Assembly (NCBI RefSeq): GCF_000002595.2
Contig: NC_057004.1
Coordinates: 6,308,841 to 6,372,840 of the forward strand
Reading direction: 5' to 3'
DNA from: Chlamydomonas reinhardtii
Lineage: Eukaryota; Chlorophyta; Chlorophyceae; Chlamydomonadales; Chlamydomonadaceae
Length of the DNA: 64,000 bases
Shown here: piece by piece, positions 42,396 through 54,422 of the stretch
How positions within the stretch are numbered: position 1 is the stretch's first letter
Layout of the letters: each line of letters opens with the position of its first letter
Program-made: the position numbers and the translations under genes
Notes under the pieces: model-generated
Database searches by the model: none
Seen by the model: only the letters and a program-made list of their open reading frames with translations
Told to the model about the DNA's origin: nothing

Positions 42396-45329
42396 CTACA
42401 CCACCAGCTGTCCACGCGCATGCAACGAAGACGCCCATAGCTTCACGCCCACCCAACCGCATGTGCCGGTGATCGAGCCCCATGAGGCGGCCGCCACCGT
42501 TGTGCACTGATGCGGCCGCGCCTGCAGCGGTTGCAGCTGCTGCCCCTGCCCCTGCTGCCCGTGCTGCCCCTGCTGTGGGTGCTGCTGCTGCAGGCCCTGC
42601 TGCCCCGGCTGCTGCAGCTGGCGCAGGCCCTGCCGCACCGCTTGCGTCACGTTCCACTGCTCCAGCGCGAGCACCTTGCCCACGATGGTGAGGTAGGTGG
42701 GGTTGGACAGCACATTCGTGGGCGCGTAGCGGTGCTGCACGCCGCCGATGGCCACGCCGCTCGCCAGCACCTTGAGCAGTTTCCGACTGCTACTGCCATG
42801 GCTGCTACTGCCTTCGCTGCTACTGCCTTCGCTGCCGTTGTCCACGCTGGACCCCAGCTCTGCAAGAAGGGCATCTTGGTCGCCGAGCAGCCGGCGCAGC
42901 GGCGGCGTGAGGAGCGGCGGGAAGTCGGAAGGGGAGCCGGCCTGGCCCGCCATGGTTTTGGCGGATCCCGAAAAGCCCTTGAACCAAGCCGGCACCTCTG
43001 ACACGCCGTCGCTAGCGGCGCCAGCGGCATCGGAGGAGGGGTCAGCAGTGACGGAGTGCAGGCGGCGCTCGATGCGCGTTGCGCGGCGTGTCAGGGTCGA
43101 CATGGCCGCGCGGCTGGTGACGGTCACGAGGCCGCCGCGGGCTGCAGCGCTGCCACCCGGGCACGCCTGTGCCTCCATGCGCGCGGCCGTGTCCCACACC
43201 ACCAGGTCCAGCTTGGAGAACAGCTGCGGGGGAAGGCAGGCAGGGGGGAAGGGGGCAGGGAGGTAGGTTTGGCGCTGTGCGTGCGCCACTGGGGAACAAG
43301 GACATGGCATTAACTATGTATGAGGGCTGCCCCGCTCGTCCAAGCCAGTACGCGGCAAAAGAGCACTTCCACATACGGTACGCGGCCCCCCTCCCCTACA
43401 GCCGCCCTCACCTGCCCGTACTGGTACACCTGGGTGTCCAGCGTGTGGCGCTGCAGCATCACCTCCAGGTCGGGCGGCAGCAGCGGCCCCACGTCCACCT
43501 GCCACAGCAGCAGTGCATGCCCCACAAGCAGGCAGGCAGGCAGGCAGCGCAGGCAGGAGGCACGAGTCAGGTCTTTGCAAGTACAGTCGGCGGTGCGTGC
43601 CCGTCGCTGTGGGTCCCATTAGCAGTACGGTATTCGCGCGGTGCCCAAACGCACATCCCATGTTGATTGCATCCCACCCAGCTATGCGGTCACATCCAAG
43701 GCACGTTTTCCGCCCCCTCCCCCAAAATAAAGACAGCTGACTGGTGAAACACGCCCTTACCCCTGCCTCACCTTGATCTTAGCCTCGGAGCCGACTCGCT
43801 TGTGGATGATGTCTACTGGGTAGGGCCAGCCCAGGCCGCGCTTGAAGTGCGGCCGGTTGCCGGTTCCGTCCTCCAGCGCCATCACCACATCAAATTGCTG
43901 CAGCATAAGCCGAGCCGCGCTGGCCAGCTTGGCCCAGGAGGCGGCGGCGGTGGCGGTGGCGGCTCCGCCTGCCTGCGCGCCCTCCGTGCTGCCGGCGGTG
44001 GGGTTGGTGGCGGAGGTGGAGGTGGCCGTGTTGCTGGCGGTGGCGTTGTTGGGTGTGGTGGCGGGCGTGTCATCTGCCCAGAAGCGCGCGGCGTCGCGCA
44101 GGCTACCGACGGGGCGGGAGCGGAAGACGGCCTCACCCAGGAGAGACCTGCGCGCGTGAGAGATTCGGGCAATGAGGGGGTGCGTGGGCAGGATGCGCAT
44201 CTCATTTATCTTATTTTGTGTTCAGCACGGCGCAAAAGCAGCAGTTGTGTGATCGAGACCAGCAGTGCGTAGCCGGTGTGCGCAAAGCACGCACACACAC
44301 CTGGTAAGGTAGTTGTCAAACACGAAAGGTGCTGCCGCATCCCAGCCAGCCACTGTCGATGCGCCGCCGCCAGGCCTAAAGGCAGCGTCTGTGCCTGCGC
44401 ATTATGGAAATGTGATTGCGGAAGGGTATAAGCACGTATACGGGAGAGGGTCTTCGATTGATGATGCGGCGAGCGATGGATGCTGGAGGTGTTGCCATGT
44501 ACGCAGGATGAAATTGAAACACCACCGCTCCCGCCGCACGCACCCGCAATCTCCACCAGCATGGGCAGCATGTAATGCAGGTGTGACATGAGGCGTGCAC
44601 GCGGCTCCCTGTGGCGGGGGTGTTGCGCGGCATGTATGGGGCGGTGGCCCGGAAGGTAAGCGGGCAGTCCGTAACGTGATTTGCATGGTATAGACACTGG
44701 TCAAAGAATGAGCGGTGCACAGCAGGGCATGGGACCCGTTAGTATATCAGGCAATTCAGCCCCTAGGACGCATTCTTGATTGCCGCACACGCACCTGACG
44801 ACAATGGTGTTGAGCAGCTCGGGGCACATGAAGGTGTCACGTGGGCTGGTCTGGCCGCCGTACAGCGTGTACTCGTTTGTCGCAAACTGGATGTAGCGGG
44901 CAGCCATGGTCGCAAGGCGGCTGCGGCAGTAGCCGGCCCGGCTGGGGTCGTTACCAAAGGCGTACGGCTGGCGTGCGCCGGTGTCCGACCACCTGCATGC
45001 ATGGAAAATAAATTTTGACAAAAAATGCATCAAACACACGACGCGGCAGGCCGCCTTATACTGTGTGCGCCAAGCCAGCCAAGCACTAGTCACTGGTGGC
45101 AGTTGCTCCGTTGTCCGATCGTGACCCACTCACCAGTCAATGATGCCCTGCTTGCCGGTCTCAATGGGCTGGAAGCGGTTGCGCGCCTCCGTGGGGTTGA
45201 GCCAGCGCGGGCGGTCGTCCCAGGGACGCGGCATCAGGCAGTTGTCGTGGCGGGTGGCGGACAGACAGCCGTTGAGGGCTGCAGCGCATGCGTGACGACA
45301 CGGGGTAGGCGCCAATTACACATGTGCGT

Positions 45330-45401
<72 letters not shown>

Positions 45402-47466
45402 GCGTGCGTGTGTGCGCGCGTGTGCACGTGTACGTGTGCGGGTGCGCCGGTCCGCCGCGACGGGGCGCACCTGACAGGTCGGCGAAGGAGGTGCCGCCGC
45501 TCTTGCTCACGTGGAACAGCTCCACGCCCTGCTTGCGCACGGCGCCGTCCCGGTGCAGCGAGTACAGCTGCGCGCAGGTAGAGCAGTAGTGGAGCGGGCG
45601 GCAGCAGCAGGGCGGATGCGAGGAAAATCGGTGACGCGGCGGTGAGTCATTGGGGAATACGTATGAGGCTACCCATGTGTTGCACGGCGAACACGGTCCA
45701 CGTGCGTGTGCACATTTGTGGTGACACGCACCTCGCCAAGTAGTAATTCCACCTTGGCGTCCACGTCCGGGCCCCAGGCGCGCTGCCGCCAGCTGCTGCT
45801 GATGGTGCCGTTGGCGGACCGCTCGGCCGCCTCCGCCGCGCCCAGCAGCAGCGCACAGCCCGACAACGCCGCCAGCACGGAGCGGCGGACCAGAGGAAAG
45901 GACTGCAGCAAATAAAAAGGGTGACCCGCATAAAAGCGCAGTCCGTCACAAGTCCGCAAGCAAGGGCGGGCGAGGTAGCTTTGCAAGAGCAGATGGTAAA
46001 CCCCACTAAACCCTAGAAAACCCCAGTGCGAAACCCGCAACGCGTGCACACACCTGGAACGCTTCCAAGGTCTTGGCCCGCCGGCCGCTCTGGATGGCCT
46101 GCAGCTCAATCTGCACGATGGCCGCATACTCCAACACTTCCCGCGCCACCCTCTGCGGCCCCACGCCCATTTGCTGCCCTTGCCCCTGTCCCTGCTGCTG
46201 CCCAGGACCGGTGGTGCTGGAGCTGCTGCTGCCGTCGCTGCTACTGCCGTTACTGCTGGTGCTGTCGGCGCTGTCGGGCGCCGTCTGCGAGAGGCCGCTG
46301 CTAGCCTTGGAGTTGGAGTTGGCAGCTGCGATGGCTGCGGCGACGGCCGGGGTCAGTGAGACCGCATTGTCGCGGGTATTGGAGCCAGCAGTCCCGCCAC
46401 TGCCACTTTCACCACTGCTGGTGCCACTGCCTGCTGTCTCCGAGCTGAGCAGGTGCCGCGAAGGGGTGGAGGCTAAGGAGTCTCCCGCGCCAAAGTTGCC
46501 CAAGGAGGCCGCAGCAGGCGAAACCGCCGCAACCAGTTGTAATCGCCGCACAAAGGCGGCGGTTGCGGCAAGGATTCGGGACGCGCTCTCCGACGCCTGG
46601 TCTTGCAGCTCGGGAACCGTGTTAAGGAAAGGTTTCCAACCGGTGGCAGCCGCCCCGCCGCTCCCCTGCTGCTGGGATGCGGGCCGCAGCAGCTGCGGCT
46701 GGGGGTTGGCCCCCTGCTGTGGCGCCGGCAGCAGCAGCTCTGCGGGAGACACTGCGGTGGCGACCAGCATGTTCCACACGAGGCGAATCGCGGCCGTGGG
46801 ACAGTGGTCGACGCTGCTGCTGTTGCCGCTTGGCTGGGTGCCGCACGTGGTGTTGAGTGCTGCTTCCAACAGCCGCTTCTGCGCCGGCGGATACGCAGGA
46901 ATGGTCATGTCTATGGCGCTACCGTTGCCGCTGCTGTTGCGGGCAGCCATCGAGACTTGCCGGCGGCCTTTTGAGCTCTCGCCAGCCGCCGTTGCGTTAC
47001 TCGTGTCAGTGGCATTCCCGTTGTCGGTAGCCGAAGAGCCACCGGCTGCGCTGTTCCGCTTCAGCGGGCGCGCTGGCTTGTCCATCCGCACCGTAGCAGC
47101 GGTCACTATAGGGCTGCTTGGACTAGCTGTCTGGGAGCCGTTGAGGGCGTGCACGCTGACCTGCTGGTTCTCCGCCCGCAGACTACGAACCCAGACCGGC
47201 GCGAACGCGGTGAAGTGCGTGCCGGTGCCCCAGACGACCACGAACGCGGCAGCGGGAAGGAGGGCGAGTCCCGCCACGAGTAGGCAGAGCCAGCGCCGTC
47301 CGGATGTTGTGCGGCGCCGCTCGGTGGCACCACCAACGGAGCTGCCGCTGGGTGTCCGAGATGGCAGGGGCTCATTTTCGCTTTCGCTTAGCTCATCGTG
47401 GCTTCCCGCGCTGCTGCCGGAGCCAGAGGCTCTTTTGAAACCATCGATGGTGATAATACACCTCAT
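42396..47466 (-). CDS. Type II membrane sulfotransferase, copy 2 (ST2)
   Basis: Modelled as ten exons: 47466-46054, 45902-45732, 45567-45471, 45278-45134, 44992-44795, 44608-44544, 44394-44301, 44147-43772, 43498-43412 and 43223-42396, giving 1157 residues in frame. The ATG at 47466 is the first in frame. The domain order is the same as ST1: a short basic tail, a membrane segment at about residues 59-80, a Ser/Ala/Gly-rich stem, the FHVSKSGGTSF phosphosulfate loop, VVR/EPRARLMSHLHYML, and LDLVVWDTAARMEAQ. Most splice positions and phases match ST1. The exception is an extra intron (44543-44395) splitting the exon that begins EPRARLMSHL. It likely sulfates glycans or proteins in the Golgi; the acceptor is unknown. 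Variation sits mainly in the stem, in a linker at exon 8 and in the C-terminal tail. Confidence 0.82.
45323..45440. repeat. GT microsatellite in ST2 intron 3
   Basis: A GT tract with GC-containing ends, uninterrupted at about 45335-45396, lies in the intron homologous to the CA-bearing ST1 intron. In the ST2 transcript it reads (CA)n. Confidence 0.93.
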
Positions 47467-48696
47467 TATTATGCAATGTCGAACGTCAAAGGAAGCGCCC
47501 ACCCTGACCGAGAAGGAGTCGGTCGCGCGTCGTGGTGGTGAACGCGACGACCAGCGCCCTTAAGTCCCTCTTAATTTGTAAAGCCTAGCAGATGTTAAAG
47601 GATTCTGCTTTCAAATCAAACATCAGCTCGTTTTTGGCTTCGTTCGACAGTTAGTGGGTCGTTTGATTGCGAAGGCGCGCTTAGTGCTGCTTTAGTATCG
47701 GCCGACAGGGTGCTTGCAAATAAAAGCCTGGGGTAAAGTATACTGAAGCCCAGCCGCAGGTGATAACGCTGTACTGAACATTTTGCGGACGGTGTGTTGT
47801 CATCCTGTGCGTCTACGAGCACTATTTTCAAGCACGTGAACTTTCGCAGCCTGGTAACCATCATACACCTACGATATGTGTTCAAACGATTGGTGCACAA
47901 AAGCTAGCCCGTTGGCCAGCGGAGGCCTACGAACAGTTCGGGCCCTTCCGCCTTCTCCGCGTTTGCTCCCGCCCCTGTGCATGCCCAGGCGATAAGCAAG
48001 ACGCCCATAAATTGATATGCTCGATAGCTATGTTACAGCGCGCCCTGACTGAAGTCACGGTGACCGAGACAGACTGGCACGTGGCCGTGACGCGACTGCC
48101 CGACATCTAGCAGTTCCTTACCTAGCCGCATTACTGGCGGATGCCGCCAGCTCTACTGGCGCACGAATGCCCGTCGTGCCACCCCTTGAAGTCTGCCTTC
48201 CGAAGGATCGTGTGTGTGAATCATGCCTGAGCCTGGATCCGTCAGTATCAGGAGAGGTATTGCCTGTGCTATTGCCAGCACTGCGACCCTTACCAGGGAA
48301 GAAGCAGGGAAGCACGATGCGGTGACAAAGCAGCGCTGCTTTACCTACCTGCATGCTAACAGCACTCAGCGGTAGCCCGATGACATCTCGCCTCTGTCAG
48401 GTGGCCAGTCAAGTTACAAACACACATAGACACACCATCCTTGATGACTCTTCACTCCTTTATTAAGGACCCTCTGTAACATCCCCATTCTTTATTAATG
48501 ACCCCCCACATGTACTCAACAGGCTCGTTACCGTACATACGGAATGCGGTAATACAAACCTAATCATGAGCATCAAGCAGCTCACCCCGCCTGCACACAG
48601 TGCCATGCACCGTCCGGCGCGTATTCAGGCCCCCAGGTTGCACCACTCCCATTATCAGCAGGGACCCCATACATCACTGTCCAATACCGGTACTTC
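47467..48696. other. Intergenic region between ST2 and the tRNA-binding gene
   Basis: This holds the ST2 promoter side and the 3' flank of the tRNA-binding protein gene, with a minus-strand TGTAA at 48414-48418. A short near-repeat around TTATTAAGGACCC occurs twice at about 48460-48506. No gene is seen. Confidence 0.45.
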
Positions 48697-50047
48697 TTAG
48701 GCGATTGTGGCGCCCTTGAGGCTGGCGGCGCGCACGGGCCCTGCACTGGTGAACATGACGTCGTCCTTGAACCGCGCCGTTGCCTCGCTGTCCGTCTTGA
48801 GCAGCGGCTGCACAGCCTCCCACAGCTTCTTCTTCTGCACGCGGTTCGGCTCCGCGGGTGCAGCCTGCGGAGGAGTGCAATTGTGGTGCGGGTGCCTTAC
48901 TTGCCATTATGATCAGGGCACTGCTGCTACACGCGTCGTGCAGTCGTGCTCTGCCTGCTCGGCGCTTCAATCTGAGCGCATCAGGAGTCCAAGACCGGTG
49001 GCCGTGCCGCGCCCAGCGCAATCTAGCCCACGTGTCCCCTCGCTGGTTCAACTTGACCCCTCGCTGCCACAGCCCCGCCTGCCCACCTGGGTCTTGCCAG
49101 CCTCGCCGAAATACACGCGCTCGCCCACCGGCGCCTCAGCGGGCGGCGCCAGCGGCTCCACCACATCGTGGGCATCGTTGGAGGCGCACAGCACCATGCC
49201 GTTGGACTTGATGCCGCGCATGTTGCGCGCTTTGAGGTTACAGAGCACGATAACCTTGCGGTCCTGTGTGGCACGTACGAGAAAAGGCGGAGGCGGAAGA
49301 GGGGAGGAGTTTCGGTGGAGCCGAAGGCCCGTGCGCTCTGGCCAGCAGCAGCACTGCGGCGTCCGCATGCCCGTCACCCATCCACCCACGAGCCTCGGTT
49401 AACCAAGGTTGGAAAGCGAATACCCCCGCGCCCCCGCCTCCGTACCTGCATCTCCTCCACTGGCACGAACTTGACCAGGCCCGACACGATGGTGCGCGGC
49501 TCGGGCTCGCCCACGTCAATCTGCTCCACGTACAGGCTGAGGGTGCAGGAGGAGAGGTGCACAGATATAGGCATGATTGGTTCTGGGTAGCGCAAGTCGG
49601 TGGAGCAACGATCAAGGTTGTCGCGGGTCGCCTGCCCAGCTTCGGTGTGTGGCTAGGCTGCGCTACCTGCCCGCGTGCAGTTCATACAGCCACCCTTAAA
49701 GCCTGTACGCTGGTCGCTGCTCGCGCCCACCTGTCCGCCTCTGGGTGCTTCTCAACCTTCACGATCTTGCCCACGCGAATGTCCATGGAGGCGGGGTCGG
49801 CGTCAGCGGTGGGTGCCTCCGCCGCGGGTGCGGCAGGGGCCTCAACTGGTGTGGACCGGCACATGAGCAGCGACTGCTCCCGACGCTGCTCCTGCACGCG
49901 AATCGCCAGGCACGCTTGCCCATATGGCGTCGCGTTAGCGCCGCGGTGGTGCGTGAGACGGTAGCTCGCCACGATGCAGGGGCCAGCTCCGGAGCGCTGC
50001 GACTGGCGCTGGCCAGCGCTGCGACGCACGTTCATCTGAGACGCCAT
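48697..50047 (-). CDS. EMAP-II/Arc1p-type tRNA-binding OB-fold protein, likely plastid
   Basis: Modelled as four exons: 50047-49731, 49536-49446, 49263-49087 and 48864-48697, giving 250 residues in frame. The C-terminal domain reads [59 protein letters not shown] and MVLCASN. This is the canonical tRNA-binding OB-fold of EMAP-II, Arc1p and the C-terminus of methionyl-tRNA synthetase. About 85 N-terminal residues are Arg/Ser/Gln-rich and few are acidic, fitting an organellar transit peptide plus an Ala/Pro linker. The expected role is a structure-specific tRNA-binding cofactor, perhaps for an organellar aminoacyl-tRNA synthetase. No catalytic synthetase domain is present. A TGTAA follows at 48418-48414. 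Confidence 0.9.
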
Positions 50048-50421
50048 GTGTAAGGATTTGGGCTGCTGCCGAACCTAGAAGAGATGCAAGCGACGGAGGC
50101 AATTTTGGTCTGTTAGCCGAGGGTTGGTTGCGAGACGCTTCTTGCAAGATCGCAGGCGTAGCTTGATAATCGTTGATGCAACTCAACTGTCGTCATCAAG
50201 GGAGCGTTTGATGAGCGGGAACTTGCGCAGATGGGCATGGAACTCGAAGACGATTCCGAGGAAAATGCACTGGGTGCCTGTTTCATGAGAGTTGCTAATG
50301 CAATAAAATCTACATTACTAGGCTTTTCCAACGGCACACTTACAGGAGGGCGCAAAACAGAGGTTAGCGCGAATGCGCGCTCTCCGGTAAATTGTATTAC
50401 TTCTGGAGGCTACCTAGCAAC
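50048..50421. other. Bidirectional promoter interval
   Basis: The 374-bp gap lies between the start codons of the tRNA-binding protein (minus) and DRC5 (plus) and must hold both promoters. A frame at 50246-50467 is open but lacks codon bias and overlaps the DRC5 start in another frame. No clear TATA box is seen. Confidence 0.5.
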
Positions 50422-53400
50422 ATGGCTGCGCCAAATCTTATCACGCCTCTTAGGGACATTTGCGTGAAGGTTGTCGCAGCAAACTTTGAGGGCTGCCCTA
50501 CGTTCGGGCCGTTGCCAGACAAGTATGTCAAGCGCATTATCGATATCTTACCATTAGATTTGCCACTGGAGCTGGTTGGCTCGGTAAGCCCGCGGAAAAA
50601 ATTGGCAATGGACATGCCGCGCCCCAGCAACGAGCACTCTCTGAGCCTCGCATGCTCTCGCAGCTCATTGCGGATGAAGACTACTGGCGGCGGAGGTCGC
50701 AAGCCCGGTGGAAGAACTGCGAGGTGGGAGCAGCGGAGGCCGGGGGAAGGGGCGTGCACGGGCGGTCAGCAGGGGTGCGCGTAGCGCCACCTGCTGCCAC
50801 GGGGTCCGCCCCACGCAACTGATGGTCCTGGCCGTCTCATCTCTCCGCGAGGTTGTTGCCATGTGCAACTCCCTCAGCACACAGCGCAGCGGTGATACCG
50901 TATTGGGTGTTCACTGGCTGTGCTGGCGTCGGCGCGCTGAACCGGTGTGTGGCCGTGTGGGGCCTGGCCAAAACCCTGCGCGCAGGTTGCTGCGCACGGC
51001 TACTCGTGGAAGCAGTTGTTCTTTGAGCGCAACCTCATGGAGTTCCTGGAGCAGTGAGTAGCCGGGAGCAGACGTGGCCAGGGGCTCAGAGGGCGCATGG
51101 GGGCGGCTGCGGCATGGCAGCAAAGCTCCAGCCGACCGCTCGCGGGGTTTGCCGGGGCCACTGCAGCGAGTGCAGCCGGCGTGCCCACGAACAGAAGGCG
51201 AGGCCGCACGCTGCCAACACAACTTTACACAACTTAACACAACCATCAGCACACACACGACACACTCCATCACGCGCATCGTGTGCCCCTTGACTGCTGC
51301 TGCCGCTACCTGCCGCAGGTACGACCCCGCGGTGACGGACCTGAGCAGCCTGAAGCGGCTGCTGACCTACAGCCGCCGCTTCGTGCAGACGGTGCACATC
51401 CGGCAGCTGCCCAGCCACCTGGACCTGCAGATACTGTTCGAGTGCATGGTCAAGTGAGCGGCGGGGGCCGGGGGCGGGAGCTGCGCGGGGGGCGGGTGGA
51501 GTGGGTGGAGTTGGGCGGGAGCGGGGCGGGGGAGGGGGAGGGTGCGGGGGCGGGCATGGCGGGTTGGGTTATGGTGGTGGGTAGCTTAATCCAAACCCGA
51601 CATGACCACGACCCAGCCTGCCCACAAGGGGCTGCGGGGGAGTATGGGGCGGGAGAGGGACCAGGGGACATGGCCTGAGCGCAATGGGGTGCAGGAGGGG
51701 GAGACAGCGTAGGAGCAAGATTGTCCGGGGGAGAGGCAGGTGTAGAGGGAAAGGGTTGGAGACGTGCTCACGGAGCGACACGGCCAGGGTAAGGGACTCT
51801 GCGCAGAGCCAGTGGCAGAGCGGGGATCGTGTGTATGCCATGGTGGAAGGCGCAGGGCCTGTGGACAGGGGCGGAGTGGGCACAGGAGGGCACGGCTGGC
51901 CGAGGGGCGACGGAGCGCCATGGGCATCATGGCAGGGGCGCGGGCGACTGGCGCGGGCACGCCGGAATCTGGGACGCGTGTCTCGACTGCATTCGAGGGC
52001 GTTGAGATGCAGCGGTCATGAGACGCAGCGGGATGACACGTTCCGCTGTTCCAAGCAACACTGCAACAGTTTCACGTCCTGCTGATCACCATCTTGCCTG
52101 TCCGCACCCGCACCCAGACTGCCCCTCCACCCCCCAGCCCACTCACCCCTCCTCCCGCCCCCCTCCTCCTGCCCCACTCCCCACGCGCGCAGCACGCCCT
52201 CCTCGCTGGCTCTGTCGTACAACCTGAAGGAGGTGGGCATGGACTACGACCGCTCTCTGTTCGGCATGAAGCTGTCCGACTGCCGCGCGCTCGCCAAAGC
52301 ACTGGAGCACACCGAGACGCTCACGCACCTGGACCTGTCCAACAACTCCCTGGACGACGACAAGGTGGGGGGGGGGGGCGGCGGGGCGGGAGGGTGTTTT
52401 TTTTGGGGAGGGGATGGTTGATACCAGCCCATACTAGACCGAAGGGTTGTGTGATACTGGGTCTGGTGGCAGGGGGCTGCAAGCTGTCAAACTACTCCAA
52501 AACTAACTAGCAGGGGCAGCTTCGCAAGGAAATGCAGCTCTGGCGCGCCGAGACGTGCTCGTCTGTTGTCTGACGCCCCAGCACCCAGTCTGTTGGGATG
52601 TCCCGTCAGCACGGCCACCAAGTCACACACACACGCACACACACACACGCCATGTTTTCCTTGTGCTCTTTACACACGCCAGGTCCGCATGCTGGCGAGC
52701 GGCCTGGTGGAGAACCTTTCCATCACGCACCTCAACCTCTCACACAACAAGATTGCGGACCGAGGCGTGCGCGCACTGGCCAAGCTGCTGGATGGGCATT
52801 CGGTCATCAGGTGCGCGGGGGGGGGGGCAGCGGGCGGGAGGGATGGGGTAGCGTTCATCTGGAGAGCGGAGTGATGGAATTACAAGTATGAAAGGGAGGC
52901 GGAAACGGGCGTGGGCGGATGGGTGTGGGGCTGGCGGCGTTGGTCAGTGTGGGTGGGTCGGTGAGCGGGTGCTTCACCTGCACCCTCTCTTCGGCCCCCG
53001 GCTCAGCACACCAGCGCTGCGCCATGGATTGCGCCCTCGTTAATGCCCTGTGTCACATTCGCTGACGCTCACGCTCTCCCTTCCCCCGCCCGCTCCCCGT
53101 TCCCTCCTCCCCCGCTTCCTCCCCGCCCCCCAGCCTGCTGGAGCTGCACGACAACCAGATCCACACCGAGGGCGCCAAGAGCCTGGCCCGCGCCTTCAAG
53201 AGCAACCAATGCCTGCTGTCAGTCAACCTGCGCCTCAACCGCATGGGCGACGAGGGGTGCAAGGTGCGACGTGATGCGGGGGCAGGGGCAGGGGCAGGGG
53301 CAGGGGCAGGGGCAGGGGCAGGGGCAGGGGCAGGGGCAGGGGCAGGGGCAGGGGCAGGGGCAGGGGCGGGGGCAGGGGCAGGGGCGGGGGCGGGGGCGGG

Positions 53401-54073
53401 GGCAGGGGCAGGGGCGGGGGCAGGGGCGGGGGTGGGGCGGGGCGGTGCTTTGTGGGGGCTGCCAGGCCAGGTGCTACTGCTTCGAGAGCTGCTGGGCGCG
53501 GCAAACGGCGCTGTACGTGGGGTGCGGGAGGGCCTGCTTGGAGGTGGAGCCCTATGTGCCAAAGAGCAGTTGCTGGCACGTTGGAGGCGTGGTTGCCGCT
53601 ATCTGAAGGAATCCTACCGTACTGATGAATGCATGGGTGTTGGCTCCAACAGGCGGTGGTGGAGAGCGTGCGCGGCTCGCCCACACTGCAGCGGCTCAAC
53701 ATCAGCGCCAACGCCGCGGGGCCGGGCACGGCGGCGGCGGTGGTGGCGCTGCTGCGGCTGAACAACACCCTCACGGAGCTGGACGTCAGCTGCAACCAGT
53801 TCGGGGAGGACGCGTGCGGCAACGTGCGGCGCGCGCTGGAGCAGAACGGCTCTGTGCGGGTGAGTGCGTGTCGGCAGCGCGGGCAGATGCCGGCACGGCA
53901 TGTGTGTCGAGGCCGTACCCGCATCATAATGTGAACCAGAACCCGGGTGTGAGGGTGACTTGAGCATGCCTTGAATATATTTTCTCCCTGTGGCCTCACC
54001 TCACGCCTAGCCCGCTCTATCTGCCCAGTGCTCAGTCAGCTTCACATGTCCGCACCCGCACCTATCTTTCGTA

Positions 54074-54155
<82 letters not shown>

Positions 54156-54422
54156 AACACACGCTCTGGTCTTGGCGGGCTTGCGCTTCGTTTTTAACAC
54201 ACATACACATACACGCTACACACCGTCGCTTTTCTGCATCGCATACACTGTCTTTGCGCAAGTTTATCCTTGTGCTCTGTAACATACACACATACGTCTT
54301 TACACTCGCAGTTAATGGACGTGCGCATGACGGGCATCAACCCAGATGACGAGATGGCCATTGCGGAGAACCTGCGCGCGCGGCAAGAGCGTGTGGACAA
54401 GGCGCGCGTGCTCGGCAAATAG
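50422..54422 (+). CDS. DRC5: Dynein regulatory complex LRR subunit DRC5 (TCTE1/FAP155)
   Basis: Modelled as nine exons: 50422-50583, 50664-50723, 50986-51053, 51319-51453, 52193-52364, 52683-52810, 53134-53263, 53653-53859 and 54312-54422, giving 390 residues in frame. The N-terminal module is TCTE1-like: CVKVVAANFEGCPTFGPLPD, DILPLDLPLELVGS, DEDYWRRRSQARWKNCE and YSWKQLFFERNLMEFLEQ. A run of ribonuclease-inhibitor-type leucine-rich repeats follows: LTHLDLSNNSLDDDK, ITHLNLSHNKIADRGVRALA, LLELHDNQIHTEGAKSLA, LLSVNLRLNRMGDEGC, LQRLNISANAAGPGTAAAVV and LTELDVSCNQFGEDACGNV. A short charged tail ends at GK. DRC5 belongs to the nexin-dynein regulatory complex of motile cilia and helps control dynein activity. 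Its length is close to known algal orthologues, and nothing suggests damage. Confidence 0.92.
52419..52445 (+). repeat. Family 1 terminal motif in a DRC5 intron
   Basis: TTGATACCAGCCCATACTAG is a variant of the motif seen at 18866, 20495 and 34570. Confidence 0.5.
52845..52892 (+). repeat. Intronic short repeat, family 2
   Basis: GTAGCGTTCATCTGGAGAGC then GGAGTGATGGAATTACAAGTA matches 14190, 19366 and 31248. It lies in a DRC5 intron just after a splice donor. Confidence 0.6.
53273..53440. repeat. GGGGCA hexamer minisatellite in a DRC5 intron
   Basis: About 27 tandem GGGGCA/GGGGCG units lie in the intron after the DRC5 exon ending at 53263. The plus strand, which is the transcript sense, is G-rich and quadruplex-prone. 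Confidence 0.95.
54076..54141. repeat. CA microsatellite in the last DRC5 intron
   Basis: About 65 bp of CA lies upstream of the final exon. Here the transcript carries (CA)n. Confidence 0.95.

Noticed and set aside
50231-50467. Plus-strand ORF beginning GMELEDDSEENALGACF
   Set aside because: It overlaps the DRC5 start in a different frame and lacks codon bias; most likely promoter or 5' UTR.
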